A stretch of 64,000 bases of DNA from Persicitalea jodogahamensis (GTDB lineage Bacteria > Bacteroidota > Bacteroidia > Cytophagales > Spirosomataceae): contig NZ_BMXF01000003.1 in NCBI RefSeq assembly GCF_014651615.1, positions 62,001 to 126,000 of the forward strand. Direction: 5' to 3'. This document shows positions 18,825 through 28,584 of the stretch, one piece after another. A program made the position numbers and the translations under genes. The notes under the pieces were generated by a model. The model had not been told where the DNA came from. It saw only the letters and a list, made by a program, of their open reading frames with translations, and did no database searches. Within the stretch, counting starts at the first letter, position 1. Every line of letters starts with the position of its first letter.

Positions 18825-18896
18825 GCCGCGGCTGGCATGGATTTTATTGATGGTCTCAGAAGCAGTTCAACCCGCCATATTAGTATAATCCGCACT

Positions 18897-20750
18897 ATGA
18901 ATATGATTGAGACCAATACCACTGCCCGAACGCTGGGAGTGAATTTTAATAATGAGGGTACCGCATCCATCGTTTTATGGGCCCCCAAAGCCTCTTCGGT
19001 TAGCCTTTTGATTGCAGCCAAACAGCGTACCATCGCTTTGGAAAAGAAAGAATACGGCTATTGGTCAGTAGAAACGGAAGAAGTCAAACCCGGAGACGAG
19101 TATGTATTTGTGCTCGATGAAGGCAAAGAGTTTCCTGACCCGGCTTCCTTATCACAGCCTGACGGCGTTCATGGCTCGTCCCGGGCAGTCGACTTAAAGT
19201 CATTTACCTGGACTGATGGCGATTGGCAAAACATCGATCTGGAGTCTTACCTCATCTATGAGGTACACACAGGTACCTTCACCGGCGAGGGTACCTTTGC
19301 GGCAATGGAATCAAAGCTGGATTATCTCGTCGATTTGGGAATTACCGCCATCGAAATCATGCCGGTCGCTCAGTTTTCCGGGAATCGCAACTGGGGCTAC
19401 GATGGCGTGTTGCCGTTCTGTGTGCAGAATTCGTACGGCGGCGCAGAAGCCTTGCAACACTTGGTCGACAAGTGTCATCAGAAAGGCCTGGCGGTCATAC
19501 TGGATGTGGTTTTCAATCATATCGGTCCGGAAGGAAACAACCTCGATAACTTTGGGTACTATTTTACCGACAAATACCACACGCCCTGGGGAAATGCGAT
19601 CAATTTTGATGATGCCTGGTGCGACGGGGTTCGGAAGTTTTTCCGGGAAAATGCCCTGATGTGGTTCCGCGACTTTCACATCGATGCCTTGAGGATGGAT
19701 GCGGTCCATGCCATCAAGGATTTCAGTCCGGTGCATATTTTAAAAGAGATAAAACAGGAAGTGGATCAACTAATGCGGGAAACCGGCCGGGTGCACTACC
19801 TGATCGTTGAGCTTGACCTGAACGATATCCGGTTTATCAATCCATTCGACCAGGGTGGCTACGGGATGGATGCGCAATGGATCGACGAATTCCACCACGC
19901 GCTGAGAGTGAGTTCAGGGCAGTCGAAAACCGGCTATTATTCAGATTTCGACGGGGTGGCTTCACTGGCGAAGTCTTACGAGGACGCTTACGTATATGAT
20001 GGTACGTTCTCGGGACATCGTAAGAAAATGTTTGGGATCAAATCCTCCGGCAATGCGGGCCGCCAGTTCGTGGTTTTTTCGCAGAACCATGATCATGTGG
20101 GCAACCGAATGCTGGGCGAAAGGTCGAGCCAGCTTGTCAGTGTCTCCATGCTCAAGCTTATGGCCGGCGCGGTACTGGTGAGCCCGTACCTGCCGTTGCT
20201 GTTCATGGGCGAAGAGTATGCCGAGTCCAACCCTTTCCAGTATTTTGTGAGCCATACCGATCCCGAACTGGCCGAAGCGGTGCGAAAGGGCCGAAAAAAG
20301 GAATTCAGCGCCTTTCACCTGGAGGGCGAGGCCCCGGATCCGATGGCCGGTGAAACATTCGACCACAGCAAGCTGCAGTGGGACTTGCCGGGCATAGAAC
20401 CGCACCGTACCATGCTCGGCTTTTATAAAACCTTAATTGCAATCCGGAAGAAATACCCGGCCCTTTACCAACTGGACAGGGAAAATGTTTCCGTAGGGTA
20501 TGACCAATCGAAGCAAACCATACTTCTACGCCGCACGGCCCACGACCAGCAAGTGGTCTGTCTTATGAATTTCTCGACCGAAAGCCACGAAACCGAAGTG
20601 CCTGAGACACCTGGGACGTGGTACAAGCTACTGGCTTCTTCGGACCCGCAATGGGGCGGGCAAACCCTCATTCCGGAATCGTTTTCGGGCAAGTCCCTAT
20701 TGACCCTGCCGGCTGAATCTTTTACACTTTACATCAATCAGCATGAATAA
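18897..20750 (+). CDS. treZ: Malto-oligosyltrehalose trehalohydrolase (TreZ)
   Basis: About 617 residues from ATG 18897 (MNMIETNTTARTLGVNF); an in-frame ATG at 18837 adds 20 non-conserved residues. N-terminal E-set domain, then a GH13 barrel. Catalytic region signs are LRMDAVHAI (nucleophile Asp), LIVELDLND (acid/base Glu) and SQNHDHVGNR (transition-state Asp), plus EVHTGTFTGEGTF and NWGYDG. It releases free trehalose from maltooligosyl-trehalose made by TreY. Its stop codon overlaps the start of the TreY-MalQ gene by 8 bases, so the two are translationally coupled. The enzyme is cytoplasmic; no signal peptide is present. Confidence 0.95.
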   Translation: MNMIETNTTARTLGVNFNNEGTASIVLWAPKASSVSLLIAAKQRTIALEKKEYGYWSVETEEVKPGDEYVFVLDEGKEFPDPASLSQPDGVHGSSRAVDLKSFTWTDGDWQNIDLESYLIYEVHTGTFTGEGTFAAMESKLDYLVDLGITAIEIMPVAQFSGNRNWGYDGVLPFCVQNSYGGAEALQHLVDKCHQKGLAVILDVVFNHIGPEGNNLDNFGYYFTDKYHTPWGNAINFDDAWCDGVRKFFRENALMWFRDFHIDALRMDAVHAIKDFSPVHILKEIKQEVDQLMRETGRVHYLIVELDLNDIRFINPFDQGGYGMDAQWIDEFHHALRVSSGQSKTGYYSDFDGVASLAKSYEDAYVYDGTFSGHRKKMFGIKSSGNAGRQFVVFSQNHDHVGNRMLGERSSQLVSVSMLKLMAGAVLVSPYLPLLFMGEEYAESNPFQYFVSHTDPELAEAVRKGRKKEFSAFHLEGEAPDPMAGETFDHSKLQWDLPGIEPHRTMLGFYKTLIAIRKKYPALYQLDRENVSVGYDQSKQTILLRRTAHDQQVVCLMNFSTESHETEVPETPGTWYKLLASSDPQWGGQTLIPESFSGKSLLTLPAESFTLYINQHE

Positions 20751-23700
20751 TCCGATCGCCACCTACCGGCTTCAGTTCCACAAGGATTTTACGTTTAAAG
20801 ACCTGCGGGATTTGATCCCCTACCTGCATGACCTGGGCGTTGGCACCATCTATGCCTCCCCGGTTTTTAAATCAACGGAAGGCAGTACGCATGGGTACGA
20901 CGGCGTCGACCCGAATCAGATCGACCCGGAGATCGGCACGCTGGAAGAACTGAAATCAATCAGCGACACGTTGAAAGAGCTGGGCATGGGCTGGCTGCAG
21001 GACATTGTCCCCAACCACATGGCGTTTCATAGCGAAAACCCCTGGCTGACGGACCTGCTTGAAAAGGGAAGACAGTCGCCGTACTCCTCGTATTTCGATA
21101 TTGCCTGGAACAGCCGGCTGTTCCAGGGCAAACTGATGGTACCTTTCCTGGGTTCGGACCTGACTGAAATTCTCCAACAAGGGACTATCGGGGTGGAGTA
21201 CGACGGCAGGCGGTTTGTCTTGAAATACGAAGACGCCACCTACCCGCTCAGCCCGGAATCGTATCTGCTGGTTCTGGATTCTGACCTGTGCCAGGGTACC
21301 CAGGCGCTGCAACAAATCGTTACGCAGATCCGGCAAATCAACGAAATCGAAGATTCGGCCGTTTTCTCCTCCCGTTGGGACGAACTGTTGACCCAGCTCA
21401 CTTCCCTGAAAGAAGGGCAAGCGGAAGGAGCGATCATTGAGGCTTGCCTGGACAAACTGAACGCCGACAAAGCTTTGCTGCAAAAAGTGATCGACCGGCA
21501 ATCGTATGTGTTATGCAATTGGCAGAAGACGGAGCAGCAGATTAATTTCCGGCGTTTCTTTACCATCAACGGGCTGATTTGTCTCAATATCCAAAATCCT
21601 GAGGTTTTTGCCAACTACCATCATCTGACCAGATCTCTGGTACAGGAGGGTGTATTTCAGGGATTGCGGATCGATCACATCGACGGGCTTTTTGACCCCG
21701 CTGATTATATGACAAAAATAAGGGAGCTAGCGGGAAAAGACACCTTCGTCGTGGTCGAAAAAATCCTCGAACGCGCCGAAGAACTACCCGAAGACTGGCC
21801 TATACAGGGTACCACGGGATACGAGTTTCTGGCCTGGGTCAATAACCTGATGACCGACGCCACAAGTGAAAAATTATTCTCCGACTTTTACCGGCAACTG
21901 ACCGGAACGGACCAAACGCTTGAGGAGCAATTGCTGGCCAAAAAGTCCTGCATCCTGTACGAGCAGATGGCTGGCGAACTGGACAATCTGCTCCACCTTT
22001 TTCTGGAGCTCGACCTGGTCGAAAAAGAGGTGATCGAAAACCTGGGTAGCGACACCTTCAAAAAAGTGATTGGTTCATTTCTGATCCATTGCCCCGTGTA
22101 CCGGTATTACGGCAATGAATTGCCGTTCAACCCTAGCGAAGCGGCTGCATTGGCGCAGATTCTGAACATGGTAAAGGAAAAACAGCCGGAGCTGTCGGAA
22201 GGGGTCTCCGAGTTTGGAAAGGTACTTCTGGAGCGGACGGACTACGGTGATCCGGAATACAACGCCAGCGTTCTTCAGTTCTATCAGCGGTGCATGCAGT
22301 TCACCGGGCCACTGATGGCCAAGGGTGGAGAAGACACGCTCATGTACACCAACAATCGGTTTGTGGGTCATAATGATGTGGGTGATTCTCCCGAAAACTT
22401 CGGGCTGGATACGAAGGATTTTCATGAAAAAATGAAAAATCGCCAGAAAAACTGGCCCCTGGGATTGAATGCCACCTCGACCCACGATACCAAAAGAGGC
22501 GAGGACGTACGCGCACGGCTCAATGTGCTGACTGAATTGTCCAGCGAATTTTTCGAACACATCCGTAGATGGAGGGACCTGAATGCGCCACTGAAAGAGT
22601 CGGGGAACATACCCAACAGTAATGACGAATACCTGCTATACCAGACCCTTCTCGGTGCTTTTCCTATCGATGTGGAAGGCGAAAAAGATTTTGGCGACCG
22701 TTTGGAGGAGTATATTCAGAAAGCGCTTCGGGAAGCGAAGGTGCACACCAACTGGGCAGAACCGAATGAGGCCTACGAGGACGGTGCCAAACGCTTTGCC
22801 CGCTCGCTACTCGATAAAAAAAGTCCTTTCTGGCAAGACTTCGCCCGTTTCCATCAGGATGTCGCTGAGTTCGGCATCATCAATTCATTGGCACAGACGC
22901 TCCTGAAATTCACTTTGCCGGGAACGCCGGATGTCTACCAGGGTTGCGAACTCTGGGATTTCAGTCTGGTGGATCCTGACAATCGCCGGCCGGTGGATTT
23001 TGCGAAGAGAAAACAATTGCTGGCCAAATTTGAAAAAACGGATGATCAGCAGGATCTGTTGAAGCAACTCTGGCAAGATCGCCACGATGCCGGAATCAAA
23101 CTCTGGCTTACCCGGCAACTGTTTCATTTGCGGCGACAGAACGCGCGCTTATTTTCAGAAGGAAGCTACATTCCCTTAAAAGTAGAGGGGGCGTTGAAAG
23201 AACGCGTTTTCGCTTTTGCGAGGGTACACCGGCAAACCGCCCTGATTGTGGCGGTACCTTTGCAAACGGCCTCCGTTTGCCGGGCGCAGCAAACCGATTT
23301 TTTCGGTATAGACTGGCAGGATACCAAAATCGCCCTGCCTCCCCGGCTGGATTCTCCCTGGGAGCTTGTACTGAATGGCACGCAGGAGACCTACCAGGAC
23401 AAGATACCAGTGGCAGGCCTTTTCCAACGGTTTCCGGCCGCAATCCTTAAAGGCGTGAAGCCGGTAAACAAGCGCCGTGCCGGTATTTTGCTACACATTT
23501 CGTCGCTCAGTTCCCCCTTCGGAATTGGTGATCTGGGACCGGAAGCCTACCGCTTTGCTGACTTCCTGAACCGGAGCAAGCAGCGGGTCTGGCAGTTGCT
23601 GCCTTTGAACCCCACCGAAAGCGGGCAGGGGCATTCTCCTTACAGCGCCCTCTCCAGTCAGGCAGGCAATTCGTTGCTGATCAGTCCAGAACTACTGGCA

Positions 23701-24969
23701 GAGGCAGGGCTTCTTGACGGCGTGGACCTGGCCGATTACCAACTGCCTGAGAGTTCGAAAGTGGATTTTGAAAAAGCGGAGCAAGTCAGGAATGAACTTC
23801 TGGAAAAAGCGTACGGTAACTTCAAGAGCAAAAAAGACGAATCGGCTACCAGGAATTTTGAGAAGTTCTGCCTGGAAAACGAGCAATGGCTGGAAGATTT
23901 TTCGCTCTATATGGTGCTGCGTAACCAGCACAATCAAAAACCGTGGACAGAGTGGGAGGAACAGTATCGTCTCAGAGATGCCGGGTCGTTGAGCGTATTT
24001 TCAACTGAAAACGCCGAGGCTATCAGGTTCGTCAAATGGGTGCAATTTGTGTTCGATACACAATGGAAATCATTGAAGAACTACTGCCATAATCTGGATA
24101 TCAAACTACTGGGCGACATGCCTTTCTATGTCAGCTACAATTCGTCGGATGTGTGGTCAAACCGGGATCTTTTCATGCTCGATGAGGATGGGAAAATTGC
24201 CGGCATTGCGGGGGTACCACCCGATGCCTTTTCGGCCACGGGGCAACTTTGGGGAATGCCGGTTTTTGCCTGGAAAAAACACAAGGAGGACGGCTATCAG
24301 TGGTGGATACATCGCCTGAAAAAAAATGTCGAGCTGTTTGACCTTGTACGACTGGATCACTTCCGAGCTTTTGTGGATTACTGGGTTGTGCCGGGTGGAG
24401 AAAAAGTGGCTTCAAACGGTAAATGGGAAGCCGGTCCGGATGCTGAGTTCTTTCAGGCCGTGGAGCAAGCCCTGGGGAAGCTGCCTTTTATTGCGGAAGA
24501 TCTGGGCGAAATAAGTCCGGCAGTTTATGCATTGCGCGATCAGTTCCGGCTGCCCGGGATGAAGGTGCTGCAGTTTTCCTTCGATGAAAACATGCCCCAA
24601 TCCGATCATATTCCGCACGCTTACTCTCCGAATTTTATTGCCTACACCGGGACACACGACAACAATACAATGGTCGGCTGGTACCGGAAGGATGCTGACG
24701 AAGCAACGCGCAACCGATTTGAAACCTATGCCGGAACTGCGGTAGACGAGTTGAACATAGGCCGGTTAGCTGCCAGGCTGGTCTATTCATCCGTGGCCGA
24801 GACGGCCATTCTGCCCGCTCAGGACGCGCTGGGATTGGATGAATCCGCTAAGATGAATAGCCCCGGAACCGGTAATGACAACTGGGCCTGGCGTTTGTTG
24901 CCCGGACAACTCGACAAAGCCACCGAAACGGATCTGGCCCAATGGACGGTGCTGTATGACCGGGACTGA
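20743..24969 (+). CDS. treY: Fused maltooligosyl-trehalose synthase and 4-alpha-glucanotransferase (TreY-MalQ)
   Basis: A 1408-residue bifunctional protein. Residues about 1-900 are TreY (GH13_26), which turns the reducing end of a maltodextrin into an alpha,alpha-1,1 bond: start IATYRLQFHKDFTF, D311 in LRIDHIDGLFDP, E339 in VVVEKILE, and NATSTHDTKRGEDVRARL. From about residue 905 (NKRRAGILLHISSL) a complete GH77 amylomaltase (MalQ) follows, with VRLDHFRAFVDYW, FIAEDLGE and YTGTHDNNTMVGWY. Both catalytic sets are intact. MalQ would lengthen short maltodextrins that TreY cannot use, so the fusion ties supply to synthesis. The start overlaps treZ by 8 bases. A terminator follows at 25035-25067. 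Confidence 0.95.
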   Translation: MNNPIATYRLQFHKDFTFKDLRDLIPYLHDLGVGTIYASPVFKSTEGSTHGYDGVDPNQIDPEIGTLEELKSISDTLKELGMGWLQDIVPNHMAFHSENPWLTDLLEKGRQSPYSSYFDIAWNSRLFQGKLMVPFLGSDLTEILQQGTIGVEYDGRRFVLKYEDATYPLSPESYLLVLDSDLCQGTQALQQIVTQIRQINEIEDSAVFSSRWDELLTQLTSLKEGQAEGAIIEACLDKLNADKALLQKVIDRQSYVLCNWQKTEQQINFRRFFTINGLICLNIQNPEVFANYHHLTRSLVQEGVFQGLRIDHIDGLFDPADYMTKIRELAGKDTFVVVEKILERAEELPEDWPIQGTTGYEFLAWVNNLMTDATSEKLFSDFYRQLTGTDQTLEEQLLAKKSCILYEQMAGELDNLLHLFLELDLVEKEVIENLGSDTFKKVIGSFLIHCPVYRYYGNELPFNPSEAAALAQILNMVKEKQPELSEGVSEFGKVLLERTDYGDPEYNASVLQFYQRCMQFTGPLMAKGGEDTLMYTNNRFVGHNDVGDSPENFGLDTKDFHEKMKNRQKNWPLGLNATSTHDTKRGEDVRARLNVLTELSSEFFEHIRRWRDLNAPLKESGNIPNSNDEYLLYQTLLGAFPIDVEGEKDFGDRLEEYIQKALREAKVHTNWAEPNEAYEDGAKRFARSLLDKKSPFWQDFARFHQDVAEFGIINSLAQTLLKFTLPGTPDVYQGCELWDFSLVDPDNRRPVDFAKRKQLLAKFEKTDDQQDLLKQLWQDRHDAGIKLWLTRQLFHLRRQNARLFSEGSYIPLKVEGALKERVFAFARVHRQTALIVAVPLQTASVCRAQQTDFFGIDWQDTKIALPPRLDSPWELVLNGTQETYQDKIPVAGLFQRFPAAILKGVKPVNKRRAGILLHISSLSSPFGIGDLGPEAYRFADFLNRSKQRVWQLLPLNPTESGQGHSPYSALSSQAGNSLLISPELLAEAGLLDGVDLADYQLPESSKVDFEKAEQVRNELLEKAYGNFKSKKDESATRNFEKFCLENEQWLEDFSLYMVLRNQHNQKPWTEWEEQYRLRDAGSLSVFSTENAEAIRFVKWVQFVFDTQWKSLKNYCHNLDIKLLGDMPFYVSYNSSDVWSNRDLFMLDEDGKIAGIAGVPPDAFSATGQLWGMPVFAWKKHKEDGYQWWIHRLKKNVELFDLVRLDHFRAFVDYWVVPGGEKVASNGKWEAGPDAEFFQAVEQALGKLPFIAEDLGEISPAVYALRDQFRLPGMKVLQFSFDENMPQSDHIPHAYSPNFIAYTGTHDNNTMVGWYRKDADEATRNRFETYAGTAVDELNIGRLAARLVYSSVAETAILPAQDALGLDESAKMNSPGTGNDNWAWRLLPGQLDKATETDLAQWTVLYDRD

Positions 24970-25034
24970 ATCTTGCAATTTTTACGGTAACACCCATGGC
25001 CGGGCGGAAGTGAAAAGCCCATGATTTTTCAAGG

Positions 25035-25067
25035 CTCATGCCAGGATATTGGCTGGTATGAGTTTTT
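25035..25067 (+). terminator. Rho-independent terminator after treY-malQ
   Basis: A 10-bp stem CTCATGCCAG / CTGGTATGAG (one G-T wobble) at 25035-25044 and 25053-25062 with an 8-base loop, followed by TTTTT. It separates the treZ-treYmalQ unit from glgX. Confidence 0.8.
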
Positions 25068-25118
25068 AAAATCAAGAACCCGAATAAAGATATCCCACCA
25101 TAACATAATCATCAAATC

Positions 25119-27293
25119 ATGGATCTATTTATAGATAACCAAATTGAGTACCCGGAGACGCAGAGGACCCTTGAAGTAAGACCCGGAAAACCTTATCCGC
25201 TTGGGGCGAGCTGGGATGGCAATGGGGTTAATTTTGCCCTATTCTCTGAAAACGCCCATAGCATCGAACTTTGTCTTTTTGAAAACCAGCAAGCACAGAT
25301 TGAAAATGTAAAAATAGAAATTCAGGAGGTCACCCATCATGTCTGGCATGTGTATGTGGTGGGCCTGGGCCCCGGCCAGCTATATGGCTACCGCGTTCAT
25401 GGACCTTATGAGCCCCAAAACGGGCATAGATTCAACCCAAATAAACTGCTCATTGATCCTTATGCAAAAGCGCTGTCAGGCACCATTGAATGGGATGACT
25501 CGCTTTTTGCTTACGAGATCGGGAGTGAGGAGCAGGATATGAGCTTCAGTACCTCCGATAGCGCGCCCTATGTACCAAAATCGGTTGTCATCAATCAGCA
25601 ATTTGATTGGGAGGGGGATGAACTACCCAAGATACCCTATCATGAAACCATTATTTATGAAGCACACGTAAATGGCCTGACCAGGCTGCATCCCGACATT
25701 CCTGAGGAAATACGGGGGGCTTATGCGGGTGTGGCTCATCCTGTCACTATTGAGTATTTGAAGGAGCTTGGCATTACTGCCATTGAGTTTCTTCCCGTTC
25801 ACCATTTTGTCGCCGACCGGCACCTGCTTGAAAAAGGGTTGACAAATTACTGGGGGTACAATACCCTTAATTTCTTTGCACCCGATGTCCGGTACAGCAG
25901 CAGCGGGACGTTGGGAGAACAGGTGACCGAATTCAAGAACATGGTTAAGGCCCTGCACGAGGCTGGTATCGAGGTGATCCTCGATGTAGTTTATAACCAT
26001 ACCGCCGAAGGCAACCATCTGGGTCCCACCCTTTCTTTCAAGGGCATCGACAATTCATCCTATTATAGGCTCAGCCCGGAAGACTGCCGTTTCTACATGG
26101 ATTACACAGGAACAGGCAACACGCTGAACGCGAGGCTTCCTTTTGTGCTCGGATTGATCATGGATAGCCTCAGGTATTGGGTCACAGAGATGCATGTTGA
26201 CGGGTTCCGCTTTGATCTGGCCTCGTCTCTGGCCAGGACTCTGCATGAGACCGACACGCTGGGCTCTTTCTTCAACATTATCCATCAGGATCCGGTTATT
26301 TCCCAGGTAAAACTCATTGCCGAACCGTGGGACATCCACGAGGATGGCTACATGGTGGGCAAATTCCCTCCCGGCTGGGCCGAATGGAATGACCGCTTTC
26401 GGGATTGTGTACGCGATTACTGGCGGGGCGCAGAAAGCAAATTGGCGGAATTTGCCCAGCGGTTCACAGGTAGCGCGGATTTATACCAGGGTGGATACCG
26501 GAGTCCCACGGCTAGCATCAATTTAATTACCGCCCATGACGGTTTTACCCTTCATGATCTGGTGAGTTACAATGAAAAGCATAATGAAGCCAACGGCGAG
26601 GATAACCGCGACGGTGCCAACGACAATAATTCATGGAATTGCGGGGTCGAAGGACCAACTGATGATCAGGATATCATTAACCTGAGAAACAAGCAAAAAC
26701 GGAACATGCTGACGACTTTGTTCCTGTCACAAGGGGTACCCATGCTTGTAGCCGGTGATGAGCTCGGTAAAACCCAACAAGGCAATAACAATGCATATTG
26801 CCACGACGATGAGATTTCATGGATTGATTGGGAGGGAGCCGACCGTTCGCTTCTTGAATTTACAAAGCGTCTGATTTGGTTCTGCAGGGAGCATCCTACC
26901 TTCAGACGCAGGCGCTGGTTTCAAGGTCTGCCGGTAAGGGGATCCGAAATAGAAGACATCAGGTGGTACCTACCCGAAGGCGATTTGATTACAGAAGAAC
27001 ACTGGGCGAACGACCTGGCCAAATCGCTTGGTATTTATCTGAACGGCAAGGGTATTCGTTGTGAGAATGAGATGGGTGAGAGAATTACCGACGACAGTTT
27101 TTATTTGATTTTCAACGCGCATGACCAGCCGCTGGACTACATTCTCCCCGCTGAAAAGTGCGGGCGGGGCTGGCACAAGGTTCTCGACACAAGCGATGGG
27201 TTCATCGGGGAAGACTCACAGGCATTTTCACAGGGAAGTTCGGTATGTGTGCAGGGTCGGGCGGTACTGGTACTGATGTGCCACCTTGAGTAA
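25119..27293 (+). CDS. glgX: Glycogen debranching enzyme (GlgX/TreX type)
   Basis: A 724-residue GH13_11 isoamylase-type enzyme that hydrolyses alpha-1,6 branches of glycogen to give linear maltodextrins, the feed for TreY. N-terminal CBM48-like domain (YPLGASWDGNGVNFALFSEN), then the barrel: EAHVNGLTRLHPDIP, ILDVVYNHTAEGN, nucleophile in GFRFDLASSLA, acid/base in LIAEPWD, and TAHDGFTLHDLVSYN. QGVPMLVAGDELGKTQ and the loop after DIEDIRWYLPEGD are typical. It is cytoplasmic. It has its own unit downstream of a terminator but belongs functionally with the trehalose genes. Confidence 0.94.
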   Translation: MDLFIDNQIEYPETQRTLEVRPGKPYPLGASWDGNGVNFALFSENAHSIELCLFENQQAQIENVKIEIQEVTHHVWHVYVVGLGPGQLYGYRVHGPYEPQNGHRFNPNKLLIDPYAKALSGTIEWDDSLFAYEIGSEEQDMSFSTSDSAPYVPKSVVINQQFDWEGDELPKIPYHETIIYEAHVNGLTRLHPDIPEEIRGAYAGVAHPVTIEYLKELGITAIEFLPVHHFVADRHLLEKGLTNYWGYNTLNFFAPDVRYSSSGTLGEQVTEFKNMVKALHEAGIEVILDVVYNHTAEGNHLGPTLSFKGIDNSSYYRLSPEDCRFYMDYTGTGNTLNARLPFVLGLIMDSLRYWVTEMHVDGFRFDLASSLARTLHETDTLGSFFNIIHQDPVISQVKLIAEPWDIHEDGYMVGKFPPGWAEWNDRFRDCVRDYWRGAESKLAEFAQRFTGSADLYQGGYRSPTASINLITAHDGFTLHDLVSYNEKHNEANGEDNRDGANDNNSWNCGVEGPTDDQDIINLRNKQKRNMLTTLFLSQGVPMLVAGDELGKTQQGNNNAYCHDDEISWIDWEGADRSLLEFTKRLIWFCREHPTFRRRRWFQGLPVRGSEIEDIRWYLPEGDLITEEHWANDLAKSLGIYLNGKGIRCENEMGERITDDSFYLIFNAHDQPLDYILPAEKCGRGWHKVLDTSDGFIGEDSQAFSQGSSVCVQGRAVLVLMCHLE

Positions 27294-27407
27294 CTGCCTA
27301 TCACCTCATAGACCTTGACTTTTATTGATGCTTGTTGGGGTGAAACAAAAGCACTTCCTGACTGATGAATATTTTTCATTTGGATTTAGGATATCATGCA
27401 AATTTCT

Positions 27408-27449
27408 AAACCCAAGAAAGCACCGGGTACCCGGTGCTTTCTTAGGTTT
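27408..27449. terminator. 42-bp near-perfect palindrome, probable bidirectional terminator
   Basis: AAGAAAGCACCGGG is mirrored across a central GGTACC core, giving a 21+21-base inverted repeat with a single mismatch and almost no loop. It lies 115 bases after the glgX stop. The A-rich left flank and T-containing right arm would serve termination in either direction, although a real U-run is short. The cruciform-like symmetry without a loop is unusual for a terminator. Confidence 0.55.
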
Positions 27450-27508
27450 GGTATCAAAACTTTGGTGGAATACTTAAGCCGAATGCTCATTTTAATCTGC
27501 CAACAATT

Positions 27509-27555
27509 AAAAAAACGGGGCTAATTACCTGATTCAATCATCAGAAATCAGCCCC
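27509..27555 (-). terminator. Minus-strand rho-independent terminator
   Basis: Read on the minus strand, GGGGCTGATTT (27555 downward) pairs with AATTAGCCCC (to 27517) and is followed by TTTTTTT (27515-27509). It sits directly downstream of the minus-strand zinc-ADH remnant, and appears to be that gene's surviving terminator. Confidence 0.75.
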
Positions 27556-27571
27556 TTCTCGTGTGGATTAG

Positions 27572-28109
27572 TCAGAAAATATTATAACAATTGTTCCTTT
27601 CTATTTCATCGACGCGGTCGGCCAGAAGTGGCAGTAACCAATGACCATAGCTGTTTTCGCTATACTGGAAGGCATACCGCCGGATTTTGCCACTTAGTCC
27701 CTTGGGCGCAAGAGGCGTTCCAAAAACGGCCGTTACGTTGGGTCGTTCATCGGAATGAAGTATTTCCGTCGTGATGGGCTGCTGCGTGGGGCGCTCCCAG
27801 TGGTAGCATTTCTGCTCTTCGTCAGTCCGGCGAATATTCGGATAGGTTGGTCCATTTTGGGGGGCTGCATCCACGCCCCATCCTTTAATCGTAACTCCGA
27901 ACCAAACTCTTTTACTACCCTACGAACTCATGCCCAAACGTATAGCCTATACGTGTATCCGGTACCAGGCCATTGTACAGGTGCAGGTCAGACCCGCAGA
28001 TGCAGGAACGCGTTACCCGCACAATGGCATCCTCCGGATGCTCGATCTCAGGCATAGGCTTTTGGTCGATACGAACCCGTAGCGGGCCCCGGTAATTCAT
28101 TGCCAGCAA
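27572..28109 (-). pseudogene. Collapsed zinc-dependent alcohol dehydrogenase (formaldehyde dehydrogenase type)
   Basis: The minus strand begins with a perfect MDR N-terminus: IEHPEDAIVRVTRSCICGSD, then LHLYNGLVPDTRIGYTFGHE and FVG, where a stop falls at about 27915. After a one-base shift VVKEFGSE continues the family sequence. The next readable part, VTI..GVDAAPQNGPTYP and DEEQKCYHWERPTQQP, belongs to the middle/late region of glutathione-independent formaldehyde-dehydrogenase-like ADHs, so about 150 residues including the structural-zinc lobe and Rossmann fold have been lost. A shifted C-terminal piece near GHWLLPLLADRVDEIE follows. Deletion plus frameshifts make it a pseudogene. It ends just before its terminator. 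Confidence 0.8.
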
Positions 28110-28133
28110 ACTTCTTGCTTTTTGGTGAATGTA

Positions 28134-28505
28134 TTATTTCACTACCTCCTTCGCAGGTTTATTCATAAACCAAACCAAAGGTCTACCTTGCTGTTTGTAG
28201 AAAGTATAAGGTGGGGTTGGTAAAATAGTTTTCCATTGGAAAGGAGAAGTATAATGCAGGTAGTAAGGGTAGCCCCGTCCCGTAATAGCCAGAGTGTAGG
28301 TGCGAATGGGGGGAGGCAGCTTCATCAGCTTATCCTCTTTATGGAATCTGGATCAGGTAGCCCTCATGACTGTTTCTTTAACCGATAAAATCTGCAGTTT
28401 CAAAGGCACATCACTGCGGATACAGGGTAGGGGATTGCCGTATTCGCTTGGAAGACTTTGCTCTCGCAGGCACCTGTACTTTCTGATTCTCAGAACGAAA
28501 CCCTG
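28134..28505 (-). pseudogene. Decayed minus-strand gene of unknown function
   Basis: On the minus strand one frame stays open from about 28505 to the stop near 28134, except for one TGA at about 28350. The readable text includes LPSEYGNPLP, DVPLKLQILSVKETVMR, then after the stop HKEDKLMKLPPPIRTYTLA and RPLVWFMNKPAKEVVK. The composition (Pro, Tyr, Lys, Trp rich but protein-like) and the single in-frame stop suggest a gene fragment rather than random DNA. I do not recognise the family. The region from here to the start of the NtrC-type gene (28506-28584) is presumably that gene's promoter. Confidence 0.4.
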
Positions 28506-28584
28506 CGTTTAAAGAACTGTTTAAGTCAATTTTCAAAGGTAAATTATCCGGCATAAGGGATGGTCTCCAAATCTAATCAAATAC

